14,870 nt of DNA from Paracoccaceae bacterium (GCA_003535335.1 DOHJ01000150.1:23502-38371); one strand, 5' to 3'. Counted from the first letter of the stretch, positions 1 to 7,588 are shown. Made by a program: numbers and translations. Notes: generated by a model not told the origin, from the letters alone.

Positions 1-3
1 ATT

Positions 4-609
4 ATGTTTAGGATAATATTAGGGTTTTTGCTGCTGATCTCATTGGCTGCTTGCGGTTCCGAACCAAAATGGGCCCCTGAAGCGGAAGTAAAACAGGCCG
101 CTTATCGTCATAACGGACCTGCATCAATCACCTTGTTTACGGTTATTTCCAACCGTTCCGGTTCAGGTGCCCATGCGGGCCTGATGATCAACGGCTCGCA
201 ACGCATTTTGTTTGATCCGGCCGGCACTTGGTACAGCCCCAGCATACCCGAGCGAAATGACGTGCATTATGGCATCACCCCGCATGTTTTAAGCTATTAT
301 ATTGATTATCACACTCGCGAAACATTTCACACAGTGATGCAAACGGTTGTGGTTTCACCCGACGTTGCCCAGGCGGCCATTCGTGCGGTGCAGGCTTATG
401 GCGCGGTTCCCAAAGCCTATTGCACCAAAAGCATAACGACAGTTTTAAAATCGCTACCGGGGTTTAAGGGGATCAAGACCACATTTTACCCTAAAGCCGC
501 CATGCAGCAATTCAGCCGGATACCGGGCGTCAAGGAACATAAGGTTTATGATGACGATGCGGATGATAATTCTGGCCTTTTGCAATCGCAGCAAAAAAAC
601 AGGTATTAA
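4..609 (+). CDS. Putative lipoprotein, possible permuted NlpC/P60-like fold
   Basis: A 201-residue protein whose N-terminus is a lipoprotein signal: Met-Phe-Arg, a hydrophobic run, then the lipobox Leu-Ala-Ala-Cys with the lipidated cysteine at residue 17 followed by Gly-Ser. It is therefore probably membrane-anchored and faces the periplasm. The mature part has a His in a GAHAGLMI segment (His57), a strand ending in LFDPAG (about 69-74), and a Tyr-Cys-Thr-Lys-Ser segment with Cys140. A His placed before a Cys that starts a helix is the order seen in circularly permuted NlpC/P60 (YiiX/YebB-type) papain-like proteins, so a hydrolase or acyl-transfer role is possible; this is inference from two motifs only. 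The C-terminal 20 residues are acidic, then Gln/Lys-rich and probably disordered. The window starts 3 nt before the ATG, so the ribosome site is not visible, but the lipobox position fits this start. The stop overlaps the azlD stop on the other strand by 4 nt. Confidence 0.85.
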   Translation: MFRIILGFLLLISLAACGSEPKWAPEAEVKQAAYRHNGPASITLFTVISNRSGSGAHAGLMINGSQRILFDPAGTWYSPSIPERNDVHYGITPHVLSYYIDYHTRETFHTVMQTVVVSPDVAQAAIRAVQAYGAVPKAYCTKSITTVLKSLPGFKGIKTTFYPKAAMQQFSRIPGVKEHKVYDDDADDNSGLLQSQQKNRY

Positions 610-935
610 CCCAGCAGCATTAAGGCCAAAAATAATGTCAGCGCCCCGCCGAAAATTGCGGCAAGCGTGCTTTTGAAAGCAAGGCCGACTACAATAGTAA
701 CCATAGCGGCCAACATGCGCGGGGCATCGAACGCGCCACCGGTGGCCGCGGGCCACAGCACCAAAGGCGCAACCAGACCGGGCAAAACGGCAACTGGCGT
801 ATAGCGCAAATGACGCAAAAGCCACGCCGGCATCTGGCGGGTTCCGATTAGGCCGATAAATGAAAACCGGATCGCAAAGGTGCCAATTGCAACAAAAGCA
901 ATGATGATCCAGATCTGGCTGTCGGACATATTCAT
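606..935 (-). CDS. azlD: AzlD family branched-chain amino acid transport subunit
   Basis: A 109-residue, very hydrophobic protein with about four membrane segments, the size and pattern of AzlD. AzlD is the small partner of AzlC, and together they form a branched-chain amino acid exporter in the inner membrane. A conserved-looking segment near residues 45-56 (YTPVAVLPGLVA) is typical of the family. The frame is open much further upstream, but the start at 935 is preferred: its ATG overlaps the azlC stop as ATGA (932-935), the usual coupled arrangement, and anything upstream would run through the azlC coding sequence in a non-membrane-like frame. A second Met two codons later (929) is an alternative. 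The 3' end overlaps the upstream lipoprotein gene tail to tail by 4 nt, which leaves no room for a separate terminator. Confidence 0.93.
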   Translation of the reverse strand: MNMSDSQIWIIIAFVAIGTFAIRFSFIGLIGTRQMPAWLLRHLRYTPVAVLPGLVAPLVLWPAATGGAFDAPRMLAAMVTIVVGLAFKSTLAAIFGGALTLFLALMLLG

Positions 936-1636
936 GTTTTGGCCCTTTCCAGCATTAATTCCACCTGCGCCCCAACCATCATTGCGCCAATCGCCGCGAT
1001 TATCAGACCCAGATTGTAAGGTATGAAGGCAAGCAGCAGCGCCAGCGTTATCGAGGTAGCCGTCGCCGCCAGATGGGCCGCGGTTCTCAGCATCGGCGCG
1101 ATCAGGGCCAAAAAGGCGATCGGCAGGGCAAAATCCAGCGCGTATTCCGGTGGAATCTGTGCGCCAAACAAGGCTCCAAGCAAAGTGCAGCCGTACCAAA
1201 CAGGGATATTTATAACCATGGTCCCAACAAAATAGACCACCCTTTGAGAGCTGTTCATATCCGGTTCGGTTTCAAATTTTGTCATGCTTAAGGCATAGGC
1301 CTGATCAACCAGCAAATAAGACATGGCTGCGCGTTTCCACAAAGAAACACCGACAAAATGCGGCGCAAGCGAGGCCGAATACATCGCCATGCGCAGATTT
1401 ACGGCCAAAGCGGTGGCAATAATAACCAGCGTGGGCGCGTTTTCGGCCATCAGTTGCACGGCGGCAAATTGCGCAGCCCCTGCAATTACCGCAACGCTAA
1501 AACCAAAGCTTTGGGTGACAGTCAGCCCTGCTTCGGCTGCAACCACGCCAAACAGCAGCGCAAATGGGCCGACAACGATAACAAACGGTATGCTATCCTT
1601 GATTCCGGTCAATAATACGCGTTTTGTGGTGGTCAT
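932..1636 (-). CDS. azlC: AzlC family branched-chain amino acid permease
   Basis: A 234-residue integral membrane protein matching AzlC, the large subunit of the AzlCD exporter of branched-chain amino acids. Family motifs visible are AGAAQFAAVQL (52-62), NLRMAMYSASLAPH (80-93), DQAYALSM (111-118), a proline-containing ALPIAFLALIAPML membrane segment (170-183) and a last hydrophobic segment around 206-222. The length is normal for the family. The start at 1636 is supported by a purine-rich GAGGCG ribosome site just upstream on the minus strand. It is followed directly by azlD with a 4-nt ATGA overlap, so the two subunits are probably made by coupled translation. The gene is divergent from fdhD, with only 59 nt between the start codons. 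The transported substrate is assigned by family only; no regulator of the usual Lrp/AsnC type is adjacent. Confidence 0.95.
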   Translation of the reverse strand: MTTTKRVLLTGIKDSIPFVIVVGPFALLFGVVAAEAGLTVTQSFGFSVAVIAGAAQFAAVQLMAENAPTLVIIATALAVNLRMAMYSASLAPHFVGVSLWKRAAMSYLLVDQAYALSMTKFETEPDMNSSQRVVYFVGTMVINIPVWYGCTLLGALFGAQIPPEYALDFALPIAFLALIAPMLRTAAHLAATATSITLALLLAFIPYNLGLIIAAIGAMMVGAQVELMLERAKT

Positions 1637-1682
1637 TTTCGCCTCGTTCGCTAATCTTTGAATTTGGCCTTAGGGCGTTTTT

Positions 1683-1688
1683 AGGGAA
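1683..1688 (+). promoter_or_regulatory. Ribosome binding site that decides the fdhD start
   Basis: AGGGAA lies 7 nt before the ATG at 1696 but only 1 nt before the ATG at 1690, so 1696 is the better start. The whole fdhD/azlC divergent gap (1637-1695) is 59 nt and must hold both promoters; I could not assign convincing -35/-10 pairs in it. Confidence 0.6.
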
Positions 1689-1695
1689 CATGCAA

Positions 1696-2580
1696 ATGCC
1701 AACGAGCGATCATCTATCCGAATATCTGATCAAACCGGACCCTGACAATCCGCGCCTGACCCGCAGTGTGGCGGCGGTGGATCATCTGGGGGATCCCATG
1801 CAGGTTGCGGTGATCGAAGAGCGGCCCTTGACCATTTTTCTGAACAGCCGCGAAATAGTAACCGCAATGACAATCGGTGATTATCCCGAATTTCTGGCAA
1901 TCGGATTTTTGCACAATCAGGGCATGCTGGCAAAAGATCAGGAAATTACCGGCATTGATTTTGACCAGGAGCTGGAAACCGTGGTTGTGCGCACAGCTAT
2001 CCAGACCGATTTTGAAGACAAGCTAAAGAAAAAAACCCAGACATCCGGTTGTGCCGTGGGCACGGTTTTCGGCGATATGATGGAGGGGCTGGAGGGTGTT
2101 AAATTGCCCGAAACCACGCTTTGCACCTCGTGGCTTTATGCGCTGGCCGATAAAATTAACCGCACGCCCAGCCTCTATCTGGCCGCAGGTGCGCTGCATG
2201 GCACCGTGCTGTGCAGTCAGGACAAACCGCTGGTTTATATGGAGGACGTCGGACGCCACAACGCGGTTGACAAGGTTGCGGGCTGGATGCTGTCTGAAAA
2301 GGTTGGTGGGGCTGATAAAATACTCTACACCACCGGCCGTTTGACCTCGGAAATGGTAATTAAAACCGCGATGATGGGCATTCCGGTGCTGGCCTCGCGG
2401 TCGGGGTTTACCGCTTGGGGGGTGGAAATTGCCAATCAGGTTGGGCTGACATTGATTGGCCGGATGCGTGGGCGGCGGTTTCAATGTTTGTCGGGGGCCG
2501 ACCGGCTGGTGCGCGATGCAGATCCATCGGCAATACCGGACGAGGGTAATAAACACAGACGCAAAGGGGCAGGGCAATGA
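1696..2580 (+). CDS. fdhD: Formate dehydrogenase accessory sulfurtransferase FdhD
   Basis: A 294-residue FdhD protein. FdhD carries sulfur from a cysteine desulfurase (IscS) to the bis-MGD molybdenum cofactor of formate dehydrogenase and is needed for that enzyme's activity in the cytoplasm. Diagnostic motifs are RPLTIFLN near the N-terminus (43-50), a flexible loop TSGCAVGT with Cys119, EDVGRHNAVDK (183-193), TGRLTSEMVIK (213-223) and ASRSGFT (233-239). Cys119 fits the essential loop cysteine of the E. coli protein (Cys121), but the second cysteine of the E. coli CGLC loop is Gly here. The frame is open back to 1624, but that stretch overlaps the azlC start and lacks family sequence, so the ATG at 1696 is chosen. 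It is the first gene of an fdhD-mobA-mobB/moeA operon and its stop overlaps the mobA start (ATGA, 2577-2580). The C-terminal tail of about 20 residues is charged and probably disordered. Confidence 0.95.
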   Translation: MPTSDHLSEYLIKPDPDNPRLTRSVAAVDHLGDPMQVAVIEERPLTIFLNSREIVTAMTIGDYPEFLAIGFLHNQGMLAKDQEITGIDFDQELETVVVRTAIQTDFEDKLKKKTQTSGCAVGTVFGDMMEGLEGVKLPETTLCTSWLYALADKINRTPSLYLAAGALHGTVLCSQDKPLVYMEDVGRHNAVDKVAGWMLSEKVGGADKILYTTGRLTSEMVIKTAMMGIPVLASRSGFTAWGVEIANQVGLTLIGRMRGRRFQCLSGADRLVRDADPSAIPDEGNKHRRKGAGQ

Positions 2581-3203
2581 TGCAGCAACCTTTGGGGGTC
2601 ATTTTAGCCGGAGGTCAGGCGCGGCGCATGGGGGGTGGCGACAAGGGGCTGCTGATGCTTGGCGGCCAAACCCTGTTGGCGCGGGTGATTGCGCGGTTCG
2701 AGCCGCAAGTGGCCAAACTGGCGCTGAACGCCAATGGCGATGGAGCGCGGTTTGATCAATTCGGCCTGCCGGTGATTGGCGACAGCATTGACGGCTTTGT
2801 TGGTCCGCTGGCCGGTGTGCTGGCCGGTCTGGATTGGGCTGCGGCCAACGGCGCAGATCAGATCGTAACCGCCGCCGCCGACACGCCGTTTTTTCCCGCC
2901 GATCTGGTGCCGCAATTGCTGTTGGCCAGCGAACATCAGGGCAAACCAATTGCCTTGGCCGCAACGCCGCACAAAGACCGCGGTTTGATGCGCCATCCGA
3001 CCTTTGGGCTGTGGCCTGTGGCCCTGCGCGATGATTTGCGGGCTGCGTTGTCGGGGGGCTTGCGCAAGGTGGTTCAATGGACCGACAAACACGGCGCGGC
3101 CACGGCCGCATTTACGGTGGCTAGGTTTGACCCGTTCTTTAACGTCAACACGCCAGAGGATATGAAAATTGCGCAACTGCTGGTTTCGGGGGATGAAGGA
3201 TGA
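2577..3203 (+). CDS. mobA: Molybdenum cofactor guanylyltransferase MobA
   Basis: A 208-residue MobA, the cytoplasmic enzyme that transfers GMP from GTP to Mo-molybdopterin to make the guanine dinucleotide form (MGD, bis-MGD) used by DMSO-reductase-family enzymes such as formate dehydrogenase. Visible signatures are the nucleotide-binding loop LAGGQARRMGGGDKG (10-24), GDSIDGFVGPLAGVLAGL (68-85), the metal-binding-type ADTPFFP (101-107) and the C-terminal FNVNTPED (188-195). Length and motif order are normal. The ATG at 2577 has an AAGGGG ribosome site 7 nt upstream; the adjacent ATG at 2580 would be spaced less well. The gene overlaps fdhD by 4 nt upstream and mobB-moeA by 4 nt downstream (3200-3203), so translation of the three genes is probably coupled. 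Alternative members of the fold, such as the MocA cytidylyltransferase, fit less well because of the neighbours and the NVNTPED end. Confidence 0.96.
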   Translation: MMQQPLGVILAGGQARRMGGGDKGLLMLGGQTLLARVIARFEPQVAKLALNANGDGARFDQFGLPVIGDSIDGFVGPLAGVLAGLDWAAANGADQIVTAAADTPFFPADLVPQLLLASEHQGKPIALAATPHKDRGLMRHPTFGLWPVALRDDLRAALSGGLRKVVQWTDKHGAATAAFTVARFDPFFNVNTPEDMKIAQLLVSGDEG

Positions 3204-4978
3204 AAATATTTGGCGTTTGTGGCTGGAAAAATTCCGGCAAAACCGGACTGGTTGAACGGCTGGTTTACGAAATCACCACGCGCGGTTTCAAGGTGGCGAC
3301 CCTGAAACATGCCCACCACCAGTTTGACGTCGACCACAAAGGCAAAGACAGCTATCGCCACCGCGAGGCCGGCGCGGTCGAGGTGCTGCTTGCCTCCAGT
3401 AAACGCTGGGCTTTGATGCATGAAATAGATGACGGATCCGAGCCATCCTTGGATCAGCTGCTCACCCATCTGGCCCCTTGTGATCTGGTGTTGATCGAGG
3501 GTTATAAACGCGACAAACACATGAAAATCGAGGCCAACCGCGCCGCAACCGGCCAACCCCTGCTGGCGCTGGAGGATGCAACGGTTTGTGCCGTTGCCAG
3601 TGACCATAAACCGGACGGGCTGAGCGTGCCGTTATTTGATCTGGACGACACGGCGGCGATTTCCGATTTTATTTTGCAACAATCCGGTCTGGGCATGCGA
3701 AAGACAGTCGCGCCTGATTTAACGCCGCTTTCAATGCAGAATGACTGTTTTGCCTTGCCCGAGGGCACAAAATGGTTGCCTGTAGATGAGGCGCTGGCCC
3801 ATTTGCGCGGGCGTTTGGGGCCGGTTGTCGGGGTTGAAATCACGCCGGTTGCCAAGGCCGAGGGTGCTGTTTTGGCGCTGGATCAAACCGCGCTGCGCTC
3901 AAATCCGCCGGGGGCAAATTCGGCGATGGACGGCTATGGTTTTGCGCATGCATCAACCGGTGACGGGGTTCAAACGCTGGCGTTGGTTCAGGGGCGCGCG
4001 GCTGCGGGCGCGCCATTTGATGGTGTGGTTCCTGCCGGCAGCGCAATTCGCATTTTGACGGGGGCATTGATACCCGCCGGTGTGGACACGGTGATTATGG
4101 AAGAAAATGCAAGCGTTCAGGCTGAAAAAATCAGTTTCCAAGGCCCCGTTAAGGCCGGATCAAACGCGCGGTCCGCCGGCGAGGATATTCAGGCGGGCAA
4201 GGTGGCATTTAAGGCGGGCCATAAATTACGCAGCCCCGATCTGGCCTATCTGACGGGCATCGGGGTGTCGCAAATCACGGTGCATAAACGGCTGCGGGTC
4301 GGGGTTTTGTCAACCGGCGATGAACTGGTTGCGGCTGATGGCGGCCAATCGCCTGCGCCTAAAACCTATGACGCCAACCGGCCGATGTTGCTGTCGATGG
4401 CGCGGCGTTGGGGCTATGCGGCGATTGATCTGGGCCATGTTTTGGATGATCGGGCGTTGTTGAAGGATTGTCTGGATGATGCGGCAAATCGGGTTGATGT
4501 GATTTTGACCACTGGCGGGGCATCGGCCGGAGACGAAGACCATGTTTCGGCGCTTTTGCGTCAAGAAGGCGCACTGGATGCTTGGCGCATTGCCCTGAAA
4601 CCGGGCCGGCCTCTGGCGCTGGGAATTTGGCAAAATGTGCCAATTTTTGGCTTGCCGGGCAATCCGGTTGCGGCGTTTGTCTGTGCTGCAATTTTCGCGC
4701 GGCCCTCGCTATCGCTGATGTCGGGTGCGGGCTGGATTAAACCACAGGGTTTTATGGTTCCTGCTGCGTTCAACAAATCCAAAAAGGCCGGCCGGCGTGA
4801 ATATTTGCGGGCCAGAATGCTAGATGACGGACGGGTGGATATTTATAAATCCGAAGGGTCGGGCCGGATTTCAGGGCTGTCGTGGGCGGATGGTTTGGTC
4901 GAGCTGCCGGATCAGGCCATGCAGGTGCAGCAAGGCGATCCGGTGCGCTATATTCCGTATGGCAGTTTCGGGATTTAG
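3200..4978 (+). CDS. mobB-moeA: MobB-MoeA fusion: MGD adaptor / molybdopterin molybdotransferase
   Basis: A 592-residue fusion of two Mo-cofactor proteins. Residues 1 to about 166 are MobB, a GTP-binding adaptor that aids MobA: Walker A loop GWKNSGKT (8-15), LKHAHHQFDVDHKGKDSYRH (35-54) and VLIEGYK (97-103). Residues about 185-592 are MoeA, which inserts molybdate into adenylylated molybdopterin: NSAMDGY (240-246), ILTGALIPAGVDTVI (285-299), STGDEL (371-376), TTGGASAGDEDH (437-448), KPGRPLALG (467-475) and GLPGNPVAAF (484-493), followed by a C-terminal beta domain. A linker of roughly 20 residues (167-188) with no recognisable motif joins the halves. All expected MoeA motifs are present, so both halves look functional. 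The ATG overlaps the mobA stop as ATGA and has a GGGGGA ribosome site 6 nt upstream. Such fusions are known in Rhodobacterales. The stop is 2 nt from that of the convergent acyl-CoA synthetase gene. Confidence 0.95.
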   Translation: MKIFGVCGWKNSGKTGLVERLVYEITTRGFKVATLKHAHHQFDVDHKGKDSYRHREAGAVEVLLASSKRWALMHEIDDGSEPSLDQLLTHLAPCDLVLIEGYKRDKHMKIEANRAATGQPLLALEDATVCAVASDHKPDGLSVPLFDLDDTAAISDFILQQSGLGMRKTVAPDLTPLSMQNDCFALPEGTKWLPVDEALAHLRGRLGPVVGVEITPVAKAEGAVLALDQTALRSNPPGANSAMDGYGFAHASTGDGVQTLALVQGRAAAGAPFDGVVPAGSAIRILTGALIPAGVDTVIMEENASVQAEKISFQGPVKAGSNARSAGEDIQAGKVAFKAGHKLRSPDLAYLTGIGVSQITVHKRLRVGVLSTGDELVAADGGQSPAPKTYDANRPMLLSMARRWGYAAIDLGHVLDDRALLKDCLDDAANRVDVILTTGGASAGDEDHVSALLRQEGALDAWRIALKPGRPLALGIWQNVPIFGLPGNPVAAFVCAAIFARPSLSLMSGAGWIKPQGFMVPAAFNKSKKAGRREYLRARMLDDGRVDIYKSEGSGRISGLSWADGLVELPDQAMQVQQGDPVRYIPYGSFGI

Positions 4979-4980
4979 GC

Positions 4981-6609
4981 TTAAAGTTCCTTTGCCATTT
5001 TGCGCAGTTCGAATTTCTGAACCTTGCCAGTGGCTGTTTTCGGCAGCTCGATAAACACCACCTGTTTGGGGGTTTTGAATCCCGCCAGACGCGCCCGAAC
5101 AAAGCTGATTATTTGCGCTTCATCCGCTGTTGCGCCTTCTTTCAGCTCGACAAATGCGCAAGGCACTTCGCCCCATTTTTCATCGGGCTTGGCCACCACG
5201 GCACACAGGCTAACGGCGTGGTGGTGCATGATTGCGCCTTCTACTTCGACCGATGAAATGTTTTCGCCGCCGGAAATAATAATGTCCTTGGCCCGATCCG
5301 AGATTTGAAAATAGGTGTCGGGATGCTGCACCGCGATGTCGCCGGAATGAAAATAACCGCCCTCAAAGGCTGTGGCCGTGGCGGCAGGGTTTTTCAAATA
5401 CCCCTTCATCACCGCATTGCCGCGCAGCATGATTTCGCCTTGGGTTTTACCATCCATCGGGGTTTGGGTCATGTTGGCATCCATCACCGTAACATCGTCC
5501 ATCATTGGCGATGCAATGCCTTGGCGCGCCTTGATTGCCATCTGGTCATCTCGGGGCAGACCACCCCATGCCGCCTCGTTCCAGTAACATTCGGTGACGT
5601 GGCCGTAGGTTTCGGTCAGCCCGTAAACATGCATCACGTTAAAACCACAGGTTTCGATTTTGGTCAGGGTTGCCGCGGCGGGCGGGGCACCGGCGGTTAG
5701 CAGATTGACGCGCTGCATAAAGGGGCGGCGTTCGTCATCTGTGGCGTTGACGATCATATTCAGCACAATCGGTGCGCCGCCAAAATGGGTTACGTTTTCG
5801 TCCGCCAGCGCGTCATAAATCGCCTTGGCCGAAACATCGCGGCAGCAAACAACCGTGCCGCCAACCAGCGGCATCATCCAAGTGTGGCACCAGCCGTTGC
5901 AATGAAACAGCGGCACAATGGTCAGGTAACGCGGGTGCAGAGATAGCTGCCACGTGACCGACAGGCCCATGGTTTGCAGGTATGCGCCGCGGTGGTGATA
6001 AACCACGCCTTTGGGCCGCCCGGTGGTGCCGGATGTGTAGTTCAGGGTGATGCTTTCCCATTCATCGGCAGGCATGACCCAGGCGAAATCGGCATCGCCG
6101 CCTGCCATCACCTGTTCGTATTCGGGGTATTTTCCCGTAGCCGGGAAGCCTGCCTGCGGGTCTGCGACCTCGATTATTTTGGGGCCAGGGCCATCCATCA
6201 GCGCGATCGCGGCCTCGGCCAAGGGCAAAAATGCCGTATCAACCAGCACGATTTTAGCTTCGCCATGGCCGAAAATATAGGCAACCGTGTCAGCGTCCAG
6301 CCGGATGTTGATGGTGTTTAGCACCGCCCCGGTGGCGGGCACGGAAAAATGCGCTTCGGCTTGGGCTGGGATGTTGGGCAGCAAGGTGGCAACCACATCG
6401 CCCGATTTCAAACCCATAGCAGTCAGGGCCGAAGCAAATTGTGAAATGCGCCTGTGATAGTTGCGATAAGTTGTGCGGATATTGCCGTAAACCAGTGCTT
6501 CGTGATCCGGGTAAATCCGGGCGGCGCGACGCAGATGCGACAGCGGTGTGAGCGGCACATAATTTGCAGCAGATTTATCCAGCCCTGTTTCGTCAGATAG
6601 CCAACCCAT
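4981..6609 (-). CDS. AMP-forming acyl-CoA synthetase (AMP-binding protein)
   Basis: A 542-residue adenylate-forming ligase that activates a carboxylic acid with ATP and then couples it to coenzyme A. Core motifs are YTSGTTGRPKG (191-201), the acyl-pocket region PLFHCNGW (233-240), YGLTETYGH (329-337), GGYFHSGDIA (417-426), ISDRAKDIIISGGENISS (436-453) and PKTATGKVQK (523-532), with Lys529 as the adenylation lysine. The N-terminus (GLDKSAANYVPLTPLSHL, residues 9-26) and HCNGW are typical of a broad group of medium-chain or aryl acyl-CoA synthetases; the true substrate cannot be read from sequence. The 3-methylthiopropionyl-CoA ligase DmdB of roseobacters is related, but the N-terminus here does not suggest that subgroup. 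The ATG at 6609 is chosen over one at 6633 because GGAG lies 6 nt before it and because homologs begin Met-Gly-Trp. It lies 71 nt downstream of the ion channel gene on the same strand, so cotranscription is possible. Confidence 0.93.
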   Translation of the reverse strand: MGWLSDETGLDKSAANYVPLTPLSHLRRAARIYPDHEALVYGNIRTTYRNYHRRISQFASALTAMGLKSGDVVATLLPNIPAQAEAHFSVPATGAVLNTINIRLDADTVAYIFGHGEAKIVLVDTAFLPLAEAAIALMDGPGPKIIEVADPQAGFPATGKYPEYEQVMAGGDADFAWVMPADEWESITLNYTSGTTGRPKGVVYHHRGAYLQTMGLSVTWQLSLHPRYLTIVPLFHCNGWCHTWMMPLVGGTVVCCRDVSAKAIYDALADENVTHFGGAPIVLNMIVNATDDERRPFMQRVNLLTAGAPPAAATLTKIETCGFNVMHVYGLTETYGHVTECYWNEAAWGGLPRDDQMAIKARQGIASPMMDDVTVMDANMTQTPMDGKTQGEIMLRGNAVMKGYLKNPAATATAFEGGYFHSGDIAVQHPDTYFQISDRAKDIIISGGENISSVEVEGAIMHHHAVSLCAVVAKPDEKWGEVPCAFVELKEGATADEAQIISFVRARLAGFKTPKQVVFIELPKTATGKVQKFELRKMAKEL

Positions 6610-6615
6610 CGTTAT

Positions 6616-6619
6616 CTCC
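6616..6619 (-). promoter_or_regulatory. Ribosome binding site of the acyl-CoA synthetase gene
   Basis: GGAG on the minus strand, 6 nt upstream of the ATG at 6609. It decides between this start and the ATG at 6633, eight codons further upstream. Confidence 0.7.
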
Positions 6620-6680
6620 GTGAATGTGTTCAACAGTCGACAGTCTGGGATAATGGCGAGGAAAATGCAAAGCCGAAATT

Positions 6681-7469
6681 TTAACTTTGGTTGGTTTTAT
6701 CTTGTTCTATTGCCTCAAGCCGCGCGCTGATCGCGTCCAGTTTGGCCAGCACCTCGTCGCGATATCCGTCAGTGGCTTTGGCGTCTTCCGCATCATGCGC
6801 GCCCTCCATCGAGGTGACGATCAGGCCGATCACAAGGTTGACCACGGCAAAGGTTGTGACCATGATAAACGGTACAAAGAAGGCCCAGGCGTAGGGGTGA
6901 ATTTCCATCACCGGGCGCACAATGCCCATTGACCAGCTTTCCAGTGTCATGATCTGAAATAGCGAATAAAACGATGCACCGATGCTGCCAAACCACTGCG
7001 GGAAGGTGTCGGAATAGAGTTTGGTTGCCATCACGCCTGCAATGTAAAAAATAATTGCCATCAGCCCGAACACCGAAATCATCCCCGGCAGGGCGGTGAT
7101 AAAGCCCTCGACCACCCGGCGCAGGCTGGGCACGATGGAAATCAGGCGCAAGACCCGCAATATGCGCATGGTCCGCAGAACCGAAAGCGCGCCGGAGTCC
7201 GGCAGTAACGCGATTGCCACGATGGTAAAATCAAACAGGTTCCAGCCGTTTTTGAAAAACCGGATATCCTGAGCAATCAGTTTCAGGACGATTTCGGCCA
7301 CGAAAATAGTCAGGCATAACTTGTCAAAAAAGATCAGAGCTGGACCGAAACGCGCCATTAACCCATCGGATGTTTCCATGCCCAGAATAATGGAGTTAAA
7401 GATAATCACCCCAAGGATAAAATAGCCGAATGCCTTGTGTTCGGTAAATGCTGCGACCGTGCTTCGCAT
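6681..7469 (-). CDS. Voltage-gated sodium channel, NavAb/NaChBac family
   Basis: A 262-residue single-domain ion channel that should form homotetramers in the inner membrane and pass Na+ on depolarisation. It shows S1 to S6: S1 about 14-32, S2 about 45-66, S3 about 78-90, the S4 voltage sensor LRTMRILRVLRL (98-109) with arginines at every third position (99, 102, 105, 108), S5 about 130-150, pore loop with selectivity filter TLESWSM (175-181), and S6 about 195-220. The filter sequence, and by recollection its numbering, match the Arcobacter NavAb channel (Glu177 site). Residues about 237-256 form an amphipathic helix (DEVLAKLDAISARLEAIEQ) like the C-terminal four-helix coiled coil that holds bacterial Nav tetramers together. 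The start at 7469 is preferred over 7547: it has AAGGG 7 nt upstream and gives the usual family length. The gene is divergent from the sulfotransferase gene. Confidence 0.95.
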   Translation of the reverse strand: MRSTVAAFTEHKAFGYFILGVIIFNSIILGMETSDGLMARFGPALIFFDKLCLTIFVAEIVLKLIAQDIRFFKNGWNLFDFTIVAIALLPDSGALSVLRTMRILRVLRLISIVPSLRRVVEGFITALPGMISVFGLMAIIFYIAGVMATKLYSDTFPQWFGSIGASFYSLFQIMTLESWSMGIVRPVMEIHPYAWAFFVPFIMVTTFAVVNLVIGLIVTSMEGAHDAEDAKATDGYRDEVLAKLDAISARLEAIEQDKTNQS

Positions 7470-7588
7470 TGTGCTGCCCTTGTCTGTGGTTGATCTGCGG
7501 TGAATTTGGGCCTGATATGCCAAGATCGGGCGTAAATGGCAATACAAGTATGCTTGCAGCGGCGCCGTGATATAGGTTAAATTCCCGC
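7470..7588. other. Divergent intergenic region, channel/sulfotransferase
   Basis: A 119-nt gap between two divergent start codons that must hold promoters for the sodium channel (minus) and the sulfotransferase (plus). A TATAGG at 7571-7576 resembles a -10 element but lacks a convincing -35 partner at normal spacing. No strong operator-like palindrome was seen. Confidence 0.4.

Noticed and set aside
936..1199. Longer azlD reading frame starting at 1199
   Set aside because: The extra 88 residues are not membrane-like, overlap azlC entirely and have no family resemblance; the ATG at 935 overlapping the azlC stop is the sensible start.
1624..1695. Longer fdhD start at 1624
   Set aside because: The extension overlaps the azlC start codon region, lacks family sequence, and a good ribosome site points to 1696.
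2691..2706. GCGGTTCGAGCCGC resembling a tRNA T-arm
   Set aside because: It lies in frame inside mobA and no acceptor, D-arm or anticodon stem can be placed around it.
2604..3176. 190-codon open frame on the minus strand within mobA
   Set aside because: Composition (rich in Arg, Gln, Pro, His) is that of an antisense shadow; mobA on the plus strand has all family motifs.
4981..6609. Naming the acyl-CoA synthetase dmdB
   Set aside because: The N-terminus and HCNGW pocket motif suggest a different subgroup from the known roseobacter DmdB proteins, and no dmdC or dmdD gene is adjacent.
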